From CAYXDO01 sp964463485 (GTDB lineage: Bacteria; Myxococcota; Kuafuiibacteriia; Kuafuiibacteriales; Kuafuiibacteriaceae), in the NCBI GenBank assembly GCA_964463485.1, contig CAYXDO010000127.1, positions 1 to 33,044 of the forward strand: a DNA stretch of 33,044 bases. The letters are read 5' to 3'. How positions within the stretch are numbered: the first letter of the stretch is position 1; every line of letters starts with the position of its first letter. The notes under the pieces were generated by a model, which worked only from the letters and a program-made list of their open reading frames with translations, did not search any database and was not told the DNA's origin. Of the stretch, positions 19,180 through 27,116 are shown piece after piece. A program made the translations under genes and the position numbers.

Positions 19180-20298
19180 TCAGTGCCCGGAGCCCAAGAA
19201 GTCGCGAATCGAGTTGTAGATGGCGTCCTTGTCCTTGATTTCGCTCGTGACGACGCGCTGGCCTTGGCCCGGCGGGAAGTGCTCTTTGAGCTCCTTGATG
19301 AACTGACCGCTCCCGTAGGGAGACTCGACCTGACCGTAGCAGAACATGTTCACGACCGGCAGGACCTTGTCCCTCAATAGGTTCACGCACTGCGCGCTAT
19401 CGTCACTCGACCAGTTGTCGCCGTCGCTGAAGTGGAACGGATAGATATTCCATTCGCTGGGTGAGTAGTTGTCTTCGATCATCTTCCAACAGAGCTTGTA
19501 GGCTGACGAGATCATCGTCCCGCCCGACTCCCTGGTGTGGAAGAAGGTGTCGCGGTCGACCTCCTTGGCCATCGCGTCGTGGATGATGTAGCGCGACTCG
19601 ATCCCTTTGTATTGCGAGCGCAGCCACGTATCGAGCCAGAAGGACTCGATGCGGACGATCTCTTTCTGCTCGTCTCCCATCGAGCCGGACACGTCCATCA
19701 TGTAGATGATCACGGCGTTCGCTTGGGGCTCAACGACTTCCTTCCACGTTCGGTAGCGTCGATCGCGCCGGTGAGGGACCACGATCGGGCTCTTCGGGTT
19801 GTAAGTACCTTGAGCGATCTCTCGTCGGAGCGCTTGTTTGTACGTGCGCTTGAAGTGTCGCAAGGACTCGGGGCCCTGCGTGTTCACGCCGGTGTAGCGG
19901 TAGTGGACCTTCTCGATCTTGTCTTTGCCGCGAGCCTCGATGTTCGGGAGCTTCAGCTCTTCTCCGAGCATCTGCGCGAGCTCTTCCATGGTGACATCGA
20001 CTTCGATGACATGATCGCCGGGCGACTCGCCGGCTTTGCCGGTGCCATCGCCGGGCTCGACTTGGCCGGGCTGAAGCACGTCGCCCTGGTTGCCGGGCCC
20101 TTGGCCGACGCCGCCGGTATCGCGGTGTCCGAATTTGAAACGCGGAAGCTCGATGGTGGGCACGGGGATCGAGATCAGGTCCTTGCCTTGCTTGCCGATC
20201 ATCTCGCCCTTTTGGACGTACTTCTTGAGGTTCTGCTTGATGCGCCCTCGCACGATGTCCTTGAAGCGCGTGTGGTCCGCATCAATTTTCAGACTCAT
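19180..20298 (-). CDS. DUF444 (YeaH/YhbH-like) VWA protein
   Basis: A 372-residue member of the DUF444 family, close to the family's usual length. The N-terminus is lysine-rich; a Gly/Pro/Gln-rich loop (about 60-95) precedes the conserved body. The VWA metal site is DVSGSM (202-207). The family's characteristic FHTRESGGTMISSAYKLC and GDNWSSDD segments are present. In other bacteria this protein is co-expressed with PrkA under starvation and stress; its biochemical activity is not settled. Here it converges on the Ser/Thr kinase gene with 4 nt between stops, and a hypothetical gene precedes it by 55 nt on the same strand, possibly as an operon. Confidence 0.94.
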   Translation of the reverse strand: MSLKIDADHTRFKDIVRGRIKQNLKKYVQKGEMIGKQGKDLISIPVPTIELPRFKFGHRDTGGVGQGPGNQGDVLQPGQVEPGDGTGKAGESPGDHVIEVDVTMEELAQMLGEELKLPNIEARGKDKIEKVHYRYTGVNTQGPESLRHFKRTYKQALRREIAQGTYNPKSPIVVPHRRDRRYRTWKEVVEPQANAVIIYMMDVSGSMGDEQKEIVRIESFWLDTWLRSQYKGIESRYIIHDAMAKEVDRDTFFHTRESGGTMISSAYKLCWKMIEDNYSPSEWNIYPFHFSDGDNWSSDDSAQCVNLLRDKVLPVVNMFCYGQVESPYGSGQFIKELKEHFPPGQGQRVVTSEIKDKDAIYNSIRDFLGSGH

Positions 20299-20353
20299 GA
20301 CAGGGCGAGTCTACACGACTTGGGCCGAGATCGGTCGCTGCGCTCAGTGGCGG

Positions 20354-21088
20354 TCAGCGGTGGAGGCTGCGCGCGAAGGTAATCAGAGAATCGCGGGCCC
20401 GATTGGCCTCCGTGGGATACGTGAAGCCCCCGCGGCCGGATACGAGCGCGATCCGTTGGGCGAGCTCGTCCAAGGCGAGGATCCCGAGCTCGAGCTCGCG
20501 GGCCGTTTTCTCGCGCCGAGCGAGGCCCTGTCGCATCCTCTCGAGCTGATCGGCGACGGCGCCATAGCCGAGCTGACCGCGGCCGAGCGCTCGGGCCAAC
20601 AGGGTCTGTAGGCCGGCCGTTTGCAGATGCAAAAGGGACTGCTCTGGGCGCGGCATCTTGGCGCTCTTCATCGCGGCGGCGAGCGCCGCCACGAGCTCCT
20701 GGGCGGCCGTCTCGAGGCCCTCCCGAGCGCCTGGCTCGCCCGCGCGCTCGGCCTGCGCCAGCAAGACGAGCTTGGGGCCCTCGGCGTCCAGGACTGACTT
20801 CAAGGCCTGTTTGGCACCGGGCTTCTTCATCTGGGCGACGATGGCCGCCCTGGGGATGAGCTTGAGCGCGGAGGTTCGGCCCCGGGTCTTGCGTGGGGGC
20901 TCGGATGGTCGTGGCCCCGCAGCCTGGCCCTCCGGTACGATGGGCTCCGTGGAGCCGTGGATCGGATCGCCGGGCGCGGAAGGAGCCTGAGCCACGGGCG
21001 TTTCAGCACCGGGGCTTCTGGCTTTCACTTCTGGATCCGGCCGAGTGGGCTCGGCGTCGACCGGACCGGTGCCTTCGCTTCGGCTCAC
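20354..21088 (-). CDS. Hypothetical alpha-helical protein
   Basis: 244 residues, not recognised. The first 75 or so are Pro/Ala/Glu-rich and probably disordered. From LKLIPRAAIVAQM on, the chain looks mostly helical, rich in Ala, Leu, Arg and Glu, with no Cys and no membrane segment. A final segment GGFTYPTEANRARDSLITFARSLHR looks the best conserved. The GTG at 21088 is the start used, with only a weak ribosome-binding site. It lies upstream of the DUF444 gene on the same strand with a 55-nt gap, and diverges from rplU. Co-transcription with the DUF444 gene suggests but does not show a shared role. Confidence 0.65.
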   Translation of the reverse strand: MSRSEGTGPVDAEPTRPDPEVKARSPGAETPVAQAPSAPGDPIHGSTEPIVPEGQAAGPRPSEPPRKTRGRTSALKLIPRAAIVAQMKKPGAKQALKSVLDAEGPKLVLLAQAERAGEPGAREGLETAAQELVAALAAAMKSAKMPRPEQSLLHLQTAGLQTLLARALGRGQLGYGAVADQLERMRQGLARREKTARELELGILALDELAQRIALVSGRGGFTYPTEANRARDSLITFARSLHR

Positions 21089-21186
21089 CTACCGGCCGAG
21101 GCGTAGCACCGGCTTTTGTCGTTGGCTACGCGGATCGTGGATCCATGCGATCAGCGAAGCGATCGCACGTCGCGGGAGAACGAGTG

Positions 21187-21215
21187 TTGACAGGGCTCGA
21201 GGCCTCTTCTAAGTG
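21187..21215 (+). promoter_or_regulatory. Putative sigma-70 promoter of rplU-rpmA-obg
   Basis: A perfect -35 hexamer TTGACA (21187-21192) lies 51 nt before the rplU start. The -10 is weaker: TCTAAG (15-nt spacing) or TAAGTG (17-nt spacing). GGAGG at 21226-21230 serves as the ribosome-binding site. Confidence 0.5.
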
Positions 21216-21237
21216 CAGGCGCTCCGGAGGTTCCGAG

Positions 21238-21552
21238 ATGTACGCAGTGGTTTGGGCGGGCGGCAAGCAGCACAGAGTGCGGCCGGGCGACCTCGTCCGC
21301 GTCGAAAAAATCAATGGCGACGAAGGCGCAGCAATCGTCTTCGAGCGCGTGCTCATGGTGGCAGGCGAAGGCGATCCGAAGATCGGTACGCCGACCGTGC
21401 CTGGCGCGCGCGTGAACGCCCAAATCGTCCGTCAAGGACGGGGTAAGAAAGTCCTGATTTTCAAGCGAAAGCGGCGCACGAATTATCACCGCAAGAGGGG
21501 CTACCGGCGCCTCTTCACGGACTTGCGCATCACAGGAATCCAGGTGGACTGA
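21238..21552 (+). CDS. rplU: 50S ribosomal protein L21
   Basis: A 104-residue protein matching L21 over its length: MYAVVWAGGKQHRV at the start, IVRQGRGKKVLIFKRKRRTNYHRKRGYR in the rRNA-binding region, and ITGI at the end. It binds 23S rRNA in the large subunit. The ATG is preceded by GGAGG at a good distance. First gene of the conserved rplU-rpmA-obg cluster; the next gene begins after one base. Note the Trp in place of the usual Ile/Phe-rich start (YAVVWAGGKQ), which is a mild deviation. Confidence 0.98.
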   Translation: MYAVVWAGGKQHRVRPGDLVRVEKINGDEGAAIVFERVLMVAGEGDPKIGTPTVPGARVNAQIVRQGRGKKVLIFKRKRRTNYHRKRGYRRLFTDLRITGIQVD

Positions 21553-21553
21553 G

Positions 21554-21823
21554 ATGGCACACAAAAAAGGACAAGGCTCGACCCGCAACGGCCGAGATAG
21601 CAAGCCGAAGTACCTGGGCGTGAAGCGATACGGGGGCCAGTGGGTCACCGCGGGCAACATCATCGTTCGCCAGCGCGGCACCCGAATTCGCCCAGGCAGG
21701 AACGTGGGCCTCGGTCGGGACCACACCATCTTCGCGCTCGTGGACGGCCGCGTGCAATTTTCGTGGGGCGCCAACGACCGCGTGAGTTGCAACATCGTGC
21801 CCGAGAAGGCGCCCGAAGCCTGA
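21554..21823 (+). CDS. rpmA: 50S ribosomal protein L27
   Basis: An 89-residue protein with the L27 N-terminus MAHKKGQGSTRNGRDSKPKYLGVKRY; the flexible tail reaches the peptidyl-transferase centre of the ribosome. IVRQRGTRIRPGRNVGLGRDHTIFAL is the conserved body. It needs no N-terminal processing of the kind seen in Firmicutes, since Ala-His follows the Met directly. Its start is 1 nt after the L21 stop, with AGGTGGA as ribosome-binding site within the end of rplU, so the two are co-translated. Confidence 0.98.
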   Translation: MAHKKGQGSTRNGRDSKPKYLGVKRYGGQWVTAGNIIVRQRGTRIRPGRNVGLGRDHTIFALVDGRVQFSWGANDRVSCNIVPEKAPEA

Positions 21824-21967
21824 GTATCCTCCCGCGGTGACGCTCTCCGTGGCGTTTGCGGCCCGTGGCGTCTCCGGCCTGCCCGCGCGTCGCGCGTGCG
21901 CTCACCGAGCCCGCCGCATTCACCCGAAAATCCTGCCGAGCCAAGCAAGGTATGGAGCGAGGGACCC

Positions 21968-23026
21968 GTGAAGTTCGTCGACGAAGCCAGAATCACCGTA
22001 AAATCCGGGAGCGGAGGCAACGGATCCCGATCATTTCTGCGCGAGAAATTCAGGCCCAAAGGCGGGCCTGACGGCGGCCATGGCGGTCGCGGCGGAGACG
22101 TCGTCCTGCTCGCCGACCCCCAGCTCGGCACCTTGCTCGACTTCCGCTACCAACCCCGCCTCGTCGCCGAGAACGGCCAAGACGGCCAGGGGCGCCAGAA
22201 GACCGGACGAGCCGGTGAGCCCCTTCGGATTCGCCTCCCGGTAGGTACCGTCGTCACCGACGCCGACAGCGGGGAGCTCATCGTCGACCTCGCCGAGCCC
22301 AACGAAGAGTTTGTCGTGGCACGCGGCGGACGCGGCGGACGCGGAAACATCGCGTTCGCCACGAGCACCAACCAAGCCCCCGAATACGCTGAGTCTGGCG
22401 GGCCGAGTGAGTCTCGTGAGATTCAGCTCACGTTGAAGTTGATCGCCGACGTCGGGCTCGTCGGGTTCCCAAACGCCGGCAAGTCGACCCTGATCAGCCG
22501 ACTCTCCGCGGCCAAACCCAAAATCGCCGACTACCCCTTCACGACCTTGACTCCAAACCTCGGAATCGTGCGCACGTCCGAGTCGAAAAACTTCGTTCTA
22601 GCAGACATTCCTGGCCTCATCGAAGGGGCGTCGGAGGGTCGAGGTCTCGGCCATCAGTTCCTGAAACACATCGAACGCGTGGCTGCGCTCGCGATCCTCC
22701 TCGACGTCAGCGCCGATCCCAAACGACATCCGGTCACCGATTTCGAGACACTCATGAAGGAGCTCGTGGCGTACTCTCCCGCGATGCTGGACAAGCCCAG
22801 AGTCATCGTGCTCACCAAAGCCGACTTGCCAGACACCGAAGCCGCGCTCGACGAGGTGCGATCGATCGCCGAGGCCCAGGGCGCCGCGTTCTTCCTGGTG
22901 TCGTCCGTGCGAGGAGACGGCCTCGACGACCTCGCTTACGCGCTGCAAGCGCTCGTGGATCGCGCAAGGGCGGCCAGATGGGCACGCCGAGCAGGCGCGA
23001 TCACGGAGTCTGATTCGGAGGTCTGA
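21968..23026 (+). CDS. obgE: Obg-family GTPase (CgtA)
   Basis: A 352-residue GTPase that acts in 50S subunit assembly. The glycine-rich Obg fold (1-158, including PKGGPDGGHGGRGGD) precedes the G domain: G1 GFPNAGKS (166-173), switch segment DYPFTTLTPNLG, G3 DIPG (213-216), G4 TKAD (283-286). There is no OCT domain. GTG at 21968 gives the canonical KFVDEARITV start; an in-frame ATG 72 nt upstream only adds low-complexity residues. The C-terminal ESDSEV and the stop codon lie within the 13-bp tandem repeat that follows, so the array has grown into, or from, the end of this gene. Confidence 0.96.
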   Translation: MKFVDEARITVKSGSGGNGSRSFLREKFRPKGGPDGGHGGRGGDVVLLADPQLGTLLDFRYQPRLVAENGQDGQGRQKTGRAGEPLRIRLPVGTVVTDADSGELIVDLAEPNEEFVVARGGRGGRGNIAFATSTNQAPEYAESGGPSESREIQLTLKLIADVGLVGFPNAGKSTLISRLSAAKPKIADYPFTTLTPNLGIVRTSESKNFVLADIPGLIEGASEGRGLGHQFLKHIERVAALAILLDVSADPKRHPVTDFETLMKELVAYSPAMLDKPRVIVLTKADLPDTEAALDEVRSIAEAQGAAFFLVSSVRGDGLDDLAYALQALVDRARAARWARRAGAITESDSEV

Positions 23027-23315
23027 TTCGGAGTCCGATTCGGAGGTCTGATTCGGAGGTCTGATTCGGAGTCCGATTCGGAGGTCTGATTCGGAGGTCT
23101 GATTCGGAGTNNNNNNNNNNNNNNNNNNNNNNNNNNNNNNNNNNNNNNNNNNNNNNNNNNNNNNNNNNNNNNNNNNNNNNNNNNNNNNNNNNNNNNNNNN
23201 NNNNNNNNNNATTGGGAGGTCTGATTGGGAGGTCTGATTGGGAGGTCTGATTGGGAGGTCTGATTGGGAGGTCTGATTCGGTGGTCTGATTCGGTGGTCT
23301 GATTCGGAGGTCTGG
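23005..23315. repeat. 13-bp minisatellite array, interrupted by an N gap
   Basis: Left of the gap, units of ATTCGGAGGTCTG (13 bp) alternate with a 12-bp form ATTCGGAGTCCG in the order 13-13-12, a 38-bp higher-order unit. Right of the gap are eight 13-bp units: five ATTGGGAGGTCTG, two ATTCGGTGGTCTG and one ATTCGGAGGTCTG. The 12-bp form contains TCCGA-T-TCGGA, a near-perfect palindrome. The array starts inside the obg coding region. Confidence 0.95.
23111..23210. other. Assembly gap (100 N)
   Basis: Exactly 100 N bases within the minisatellite, the usual placeholder for a gap of unknown size. The true length of the array is therefore unknown, and the repeat forms on the two sides differ. Confidence 0.98.
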
Positions 23316-23457
23316 CTAGCCTCGACTTCACAGTCACTTCGGTCGCCGAGCTCAGGTGCAATCTCCTCGCGCTGTGTTCATCCTCCGCGCTCTCCGTGGC
23401 TGTCTGTGTTGCACAGCCGCGCACAGCCGCACGGCAGCGCAGCCGTGCTTAGCCGTG
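23316..23457. other. Spacer between convergent genes, low-complexity
   Basis: No gene seen. It carries a weak relative of the dispersed repeat at 3484-3565 (near 23385) and a run of CACAGCCGC/AGCCGTGCT direct and inverted repeats. Confidence 0.5.
23429..23448. terminator. Hairpin between convergent genes
   Basis: GCACGGC and GCCGTGC form a perfect 7-bp stem with a 6-nt loop (AGCGCA), 10 nt from the stop of the leftward lipoprotein gene. There is no T-tract, so intrinsic termination is uncertain. Confidence 0.35.
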
Positions 23458-25002
23458 CTAGGGTGAATCGAAGTCGTACAACAACCCAAACGGCCCGCTG
23501 ATCGAGCCTTCGCGCCCGTCGATGACGACGTCGTGCGCGACGAACGCCGCGTCTCTCGGATCCTCACTCGGCCAAACGGCTCGAGAGCAAGCCGCCCAAT
23601 CGAAAAACATCGGCGGGCAATGCTCCACCGTCGCGACGATTCCTTGGGATTCGGCGGCAAGCGCGAGGATTTCATTGGTCGCCCGAAAGTGCCCGCACTC
23701 GTCCCGGACTCCGCAGAGTCCTGGCACCAAGGAGAGGTCGAGCTGGGTCCATCGCTCGTCGGAGTAGGACATGAGCCAGATCCGGCCCAGCAGGTCGCCC
23801 AGGACCAGCACGTCGTCGAGCCCGACGGCCGCAGTGACCTCGTTGCCTCCAGGAAAGGTCAACTGTCGCGCGCTCCCAGAAGCACTCACCAGGAATACAC
23901 GTCCGTCGTCGCCGGCGATCACGAAGGGCCAGTCCGGACGTCCCGTCGGAGCCGCAACCCCGAAGTCCGAGTCGTCGACTCGGATCGAGTGAAAGGGCCC
24001 GCGCGCGCGCGTAGCCGTTCGGACGATGCCTCGGTCGCCCACGGCGACGATCGAGCCGTCCTGTCCCGCGGCGATCGCTCGATAGGTTCGCGCTCCGACT
24101 CCTGACTCGAGGCTACCCAGAACAGGTCCCGAAAACGCCAGCCCATCGGAGCTCACCTCGAGCGACCACAGCTCCGACTCCGTCACCGCCCGATCCTCGC
24201 CCGTCCCCAGCTCCATCGCGACGAGCGCGCTGTGCGAGCTCGTCCTCACGATTGCCGGCATGTTGCGCAAGTAAGTCCCGGCCGAATCGACCGTTTGGCT
24301 TGCCAAAAGAGGTTGACCGCGGGCGAGCTGATAGAGCCTCGTCCCTACGCTGACCACCCGCCGCTCCGAACCCATTCGCAACACCGAGACGAAATTGAAG
24401 AATTCGAAGTCAGGGTGAGTCGCTTCGTTGTGGTGATCCCGGATCTCACCTTCGATGACACTCCGGTTCGGAAGCCCGGGCTGAAAGCGGCGACCGAAAA
24501 TGGGCCCGCCACACACCAACTCCGAAATGGGTAACACGACCTCGAGGTCGGGACCTCCGGTGGGAGGGTTACGAACCGCGGTTTCCGGGAGCCGACGCCT
24601 GATGGTCGACCAATCGCTGTCAATGACTCCGCGAGAGCACGTCGGACTTGCCTCGGCCCACTCGAAGCGCGCGTCCCGCAGTCGCTCGAAGTCGACCGCC
24701 GGATGGATCGAGCGTACGTCCTCGCGAGCGAGCGCCACGAGCTGCGCGTCTTGCTCGGCGAGCAGCGCGGCGGGCCACTCGAGCTTTTCATCGGCGCGTC
24801 CGTCGAGCCACAGGACCTCGCCTGACTCCAGGCGCAGTATCGCACCCAGCACGACGTGCTCGGGAGGTTCGATGCGCGCTTGGCTCGGAACGCAACTCGC
24901 GGCGACGAGCACCAAACACGCGAGGCTACTCGGAGAGCGCTCGAGACCGAGTGAGTCGCGCGCGACGTTCCTCGCAGAAGCTCGCATCTCGCCGGTGCTC
25001 AC
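23458..25002 (-). CDS. Predicted surface lipoprotein, paralogue B
   Basis: 514 residues with a lipoprotein signal ending LVAASC (arginine-rich n-region). The mature part is beta-rich, with repeated propeller-like strands such as YRAIAAGQDGSIVAVGDRGIV and DGRVFLVSASGS. Four cysteines near the C-terminus (LCGVRDECG..., VEHC, AACSRAV) align with those of the protein at 27117-28598, whose end reads ESCTPLDQCGW...VTVEGC...DRC; the two are clearly paralogues, and the 6614-8086 protein is a more distant one. The GTG start at 25002 overlaps the stop of the upstream gene by 4 nt (GTGA), supporting it over the ATG five codons later. The function is unknown; a cell-surface recognition or scaffold role is only a guess. 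Confidence 0.8.
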   Translation of the reverse strand: MSTGEMRASARNVARDSLGLERSPSSLACLVLVAASCVPSQARIEPPEHVVLGAILRLESGEVLWLDGRADEKLEWPAALLAEQDAQLVALAREDVRSIHPAVDFERLRDARFEWAEASPTCSRGVIDSDWSTIRRRLPETAVRNPPTGGPDLEVVLPISELVCGGPIFGRRFQPGLPNRSVIEGEIRDHHNEATHPDFEFFNFVSVLRMGSERRVVSVGTRLYQLARGQPLLASQTVDSAGTYLRNMPAIVRTSSHSALVAMELGTGEDRAVTESELWSLEVSSDGLAFSGPVLGSLESGVGARTYRAIAAGQDGSIVAVGDRGIVRTATRARGPFHSIRVDDSDFGVAAPTGRPDWPFVIAGDDGRVFLVSASGSARQLTFPGGNEVTAAVGLDDVLVLGDLLGRIWLMSYSDERWTQLDLSLVPGLCGVRDECGHFRATNEILALAAESQGIVATVEHCPPMFFDWAACSRAVWPSEDPRDAAFVAHDVVIDGREGSISGPFGLLYDFDSP

Positions 25003-25886
25003 AGGGTCTCGAGGTACCGTTCGAACAGGCGCGGGTTCGACTTCAAGAGCGCTCGTCGAACCGCCACACGCTCAGCGTGAGTCCGCGCGCGACGTTCGAG
25101 CACCAAACCCTGAAAGAAGCGCAACCCTTCGGAGGTCGGCTGAACGTCCGGGAAGAGACCTCGTGCGAAGACACCCTCCACGATCCCCACCGCCGGGACC
25201 CATCCGGCCGCGTCACCTCGAACCTCGTAGACGACCGTCGCGCGCTCCTCGAGGTCGGCCACCTCTAAGTCGGCGACACTCACCAGGGAAGCTCCGCCGA
25301 GCGCCGCGGCGAGATACGCCTGCCGAGCCGCGTCCGCGTCGTTCGTGCGGAAATAGGCGTCGCCGAGATGACTCAGAAGTCGCGGGTGGCCGGGCCGATC
25401 CAACAACTCACGCCGAAGCACCGCCGTGGCCTCGGCGGACTCACCTGCGAGGTCGAGGTGACGGCCCGAGCTGGCTTCACCGAGGTCTCGGCCGAGCTCC
25501 GCAGCAAGAGCTGCGAGGCGGCGGTGCGCGCCCGGAACCAGCCACTTTGGAAGCTCGGAGACGAGCGCCGCGAGTGCCTCGTTGGCGTCCGGAAGAGCGT
25601 CGTGGAGTGACTTGAAACGCGCGAGGAGCGACTCTGCGAGCTCGAGCTCTTCGACCGCCGAAGCGTCGAGCGGCCCCGCGGCGAGGATCATCCGGCGCGC
25701 GCCCTCGAAATCCAGAGAGGCGAGCGCGCGCCTCCACTCGCCGCGGAGCCCAACCGCGGGCTCGAAGAAGGTGAGTTGGAGCGGAGCGGGGGCCGGTGCC
25801 TCGTCCTCCGACTCGCGCGGTGGAGCAGCTTCCAACGACTCGATCCCAAAGAGCTCCAGCTGACTTGGTTTTGGCGAGTTTGGCAC
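24999..25886 (-). CDS. TPR-like helical protein
   Basis: 295 residues. A Pro/Glu-rich N-terminus contains two similar short motifs, LELFGIESL and LQLTFFEPA. The remainder is alpha-helical, with a likely tetratricopeptide-type stretch HPRLLSHLGDAYFRTNDADAARQAYLAAAL in the middle. No catalytic motif or membrane segment is seen. The GTG start at 25886 has a good Shine-Dalgarno, GAGGAG. It lies 28 nt from a perfect 18-bp palindrome and its stop overlaps the start of the downstream lipoprotein gene, so these two genes form an operon; a helper or assembly role for the lipoprotein is possible. Confidence 0.75.
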   Translation of the reverse strand: MPNSPKPSQLELFGIESLEAAPPRESEDEAPAPAPLQLTFFEPAVGLRGEWRRALASLDFEGARRMILAAGPLDASAVEELELAESLLARFKSLHDALPDANEALAALVSELPKWLVPGAHRRLAALAAELGRDLGEASSGRHLDLAGESAEATAVLRRELLDRPGHPRLLSHLGDAYFRTNDADAARQAYLAAALGGASLVSVADLEVADLEERATVVYEVRGDAAGWVPAVGIVEGVFARGLFPDVQPTSEGLRFFQGLVLERRARTHAERVAVRRALLKSNPRLFERYLETL

Positions 25887-25914
25887 GGTCTCCTCACTAT
25901 TACCGATCAGCCGA

Positions 25915-25932
25915 CGGATATCCGGATATCCG
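25915..25932. promoter_or_regulatory. Perfect 18-bp palindrome, likely operator
   Basis: CGGATATCCGGATATCCG equals its own reverse complement and is also a tandem pair of GGATATCC sites. It lies 28 nt upstream of the leftward TPR-like gene start, between it and the gamma-glutamylcyclotransferase gene. Position and symmetry fit a dimeric regulator site. Confidence 0.5.
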
Positions 25933-25997
25933 GGCCCTTTCCGTGGGACTTCGTCGGGCGAGGGGACGCTGACTCATGATTTTGGATTTTCGCGCTC

Positions 25998-26354
25998 TCA
26001 TTCAGCGGAACCTCGGGAGCGCCAGTCCCCGGATCTGACCCGAGCGGACCCTGTCAAAGCGCTGGCGTGATACACGTAGGCGAATACACGACGGCCGTCG
26101 AGGAGCTCGATCTCGCGACGCGCGTACTCGCGCTCGTCTTCGAACGCGTCGAGCTCGAGGAGCAGCTCGTCGGGAACGGCGAAGAGCTCGCCGACCACCG
26201 AAGTCGAACCACCGGGGAGGAGCGCCGGGTACGGTCCCAAATCGACGAGCTCGAACGAGCGGACCGTACGACCCTCACCCGCGAATGGCGCCTTTTGGAG
26301 CATGTGATGATTTCGTTCGCCGCGAAGCAGGCTGCCGTAGACGAACAACAACAT
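25998..26354 (-). CDS. Gamma-glutamylcyclotransferase-like (GGCT/AIG2) protein
   Basis: 118 residues, the usual size for this fold. The substrate loop is VYGSLLRGERNHHML (5-19), and the acidic residue expected to act as general base is Glu72 in LDAFEDEREYARREIEL. Such enzymes cyclise gamma-glutamyl groups to release 5-oxoproline, or act on gamma-glutamylamines; the exact substrate is open. The ATG overlaps by one base (TGATG) the stop of the tautomerase gene, so the two are translationally coupled. Confidence 0.85.
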   Translation of the reverse strand: MLLFVYGSLLRGERNHHMLQKAPFAGEGRTVRSFELVDLGPYPALLPGGSTSVVGELFAVPDELLLELDAFEDEREYARREIELLDGRRVFAYVYHASALTGSARVRSGDWRSRGSAE

Positions 26355-26719
26355 CAGGTCTTGAGCTTGCCACCGAACGCGACGCGACCGCGGCCGGCGA
26401 GCTCGTAGATGAGATGAATTCGTTCGATCGGCCGCCCGAGCTCCAGCGAGAGGGCCGCGGCAAATCGAGCCGCCTCTTGCTCCAACGCGAGCCCCTCAGG
26501 AGGCTGAGCCCGGAGGATCGACACGAACACCGGAAGCGGATCTGGAGCGGCTCCACCATTCTCGGCATATGAGTCCGCGGGAACCTCGGACACGCGCACC
26601 CAAGTCGTTCCGTGGGGCACGCCGAAAAGTGTGCCCGCAACGTCAGCTACGCGCTGCGCGAGACCCTCCCTCCGATCCACGGGGAGGTCACCGACGATGG
26701 AGAGCTCGAGGATAGGCAT
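26354..26719 (-). CDS. 4-Oxalocrotonate tautomerase-family protein
   Basis: 121 residues beginning MPILELSI, which exposes the catalytic Pro1 after Met removal. The order of strands and helices (PVDRREGLAQRVADVAGTLFGVPHGTTWVRVSEVP, then a second similar half) fits the double-length tautomerase type of about 120 residues, and the end RVAFGGKLKT is conserved-like. Such proteins catalyse keto-enol tautomerisation or related reactions; the substrate is unknown. The ATG at 26719 is chosen over a far longer in-frame extension to 27220 because AGGGGA lies upstream, the extension has low-complexity sequence, and Pro must be N-terminal. It is coupled to the GGCT-like gene. Confidence 0.87.
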   Translation of the reverse strand: MPILELSIVGDLPVDRREGLAQRVADVAGTLFGVPHGTTWVRVSEVPADSYAENGGAAPDPLPVFVSILRAQPPEGLALEQEAARFAAALSLELGRPIERIHLIYELAGRGRVAFGGKLKT

Positions 26720-27116
26720 GGCGATCTGTTCCCCTTGGACCGAAAGGAAGTCAATCCTCAGGACCACCGCCGACGCCCCGCATTCTGCTCCAGACGACTT
26801 CCGAGCGCCCCGTCGACTCGAGGATTTGATGTGGTCCCTGCGTGCGGGCCTTCGCGGCGCCTGCGCGGAATCGACCAACGCCGTCGTCGCCGCCCACGGT
26901 ACTCTCGAGCACACTCTGATTCGGGACGTGGGCACGATCAATGTTCCGCCGTAGCCTGGACCGAAGACCTGCGCCCACGTTGACTGTTCGGATTGTTTGA
27001 GGTTCTCTCGAACCGTGCCTATCGGCCCTTCGATGGCTCGGCGAGCGGCTTCGAGCTCACCGACGTCGCTGGCCCCGACTCGTAGGGCGAATGGGTTCCG
27101 AGCTCCGAGTGAGACG
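26720..27116. other. 397-nt divergent spacer without a convincing gene
   Basis: This separates the leftward tautomerase gene from the rightward lipoprotein gene. Frames are open on both strands, but this is usual at this GC content. A minus-strand stretch (about 26930-27130) reads like a plausible peptide but lacks a credible start and is not called. Confidence 0.4.

Noticed and set aside
22936..23424. A minus-strand frame with PNQTSESD/PNQTSQSD repeats across the minisatellite
   Set aside because: It runs through the 100-N gap and only reflects translation of the 13-bp repeat; no start site or conserved domain.
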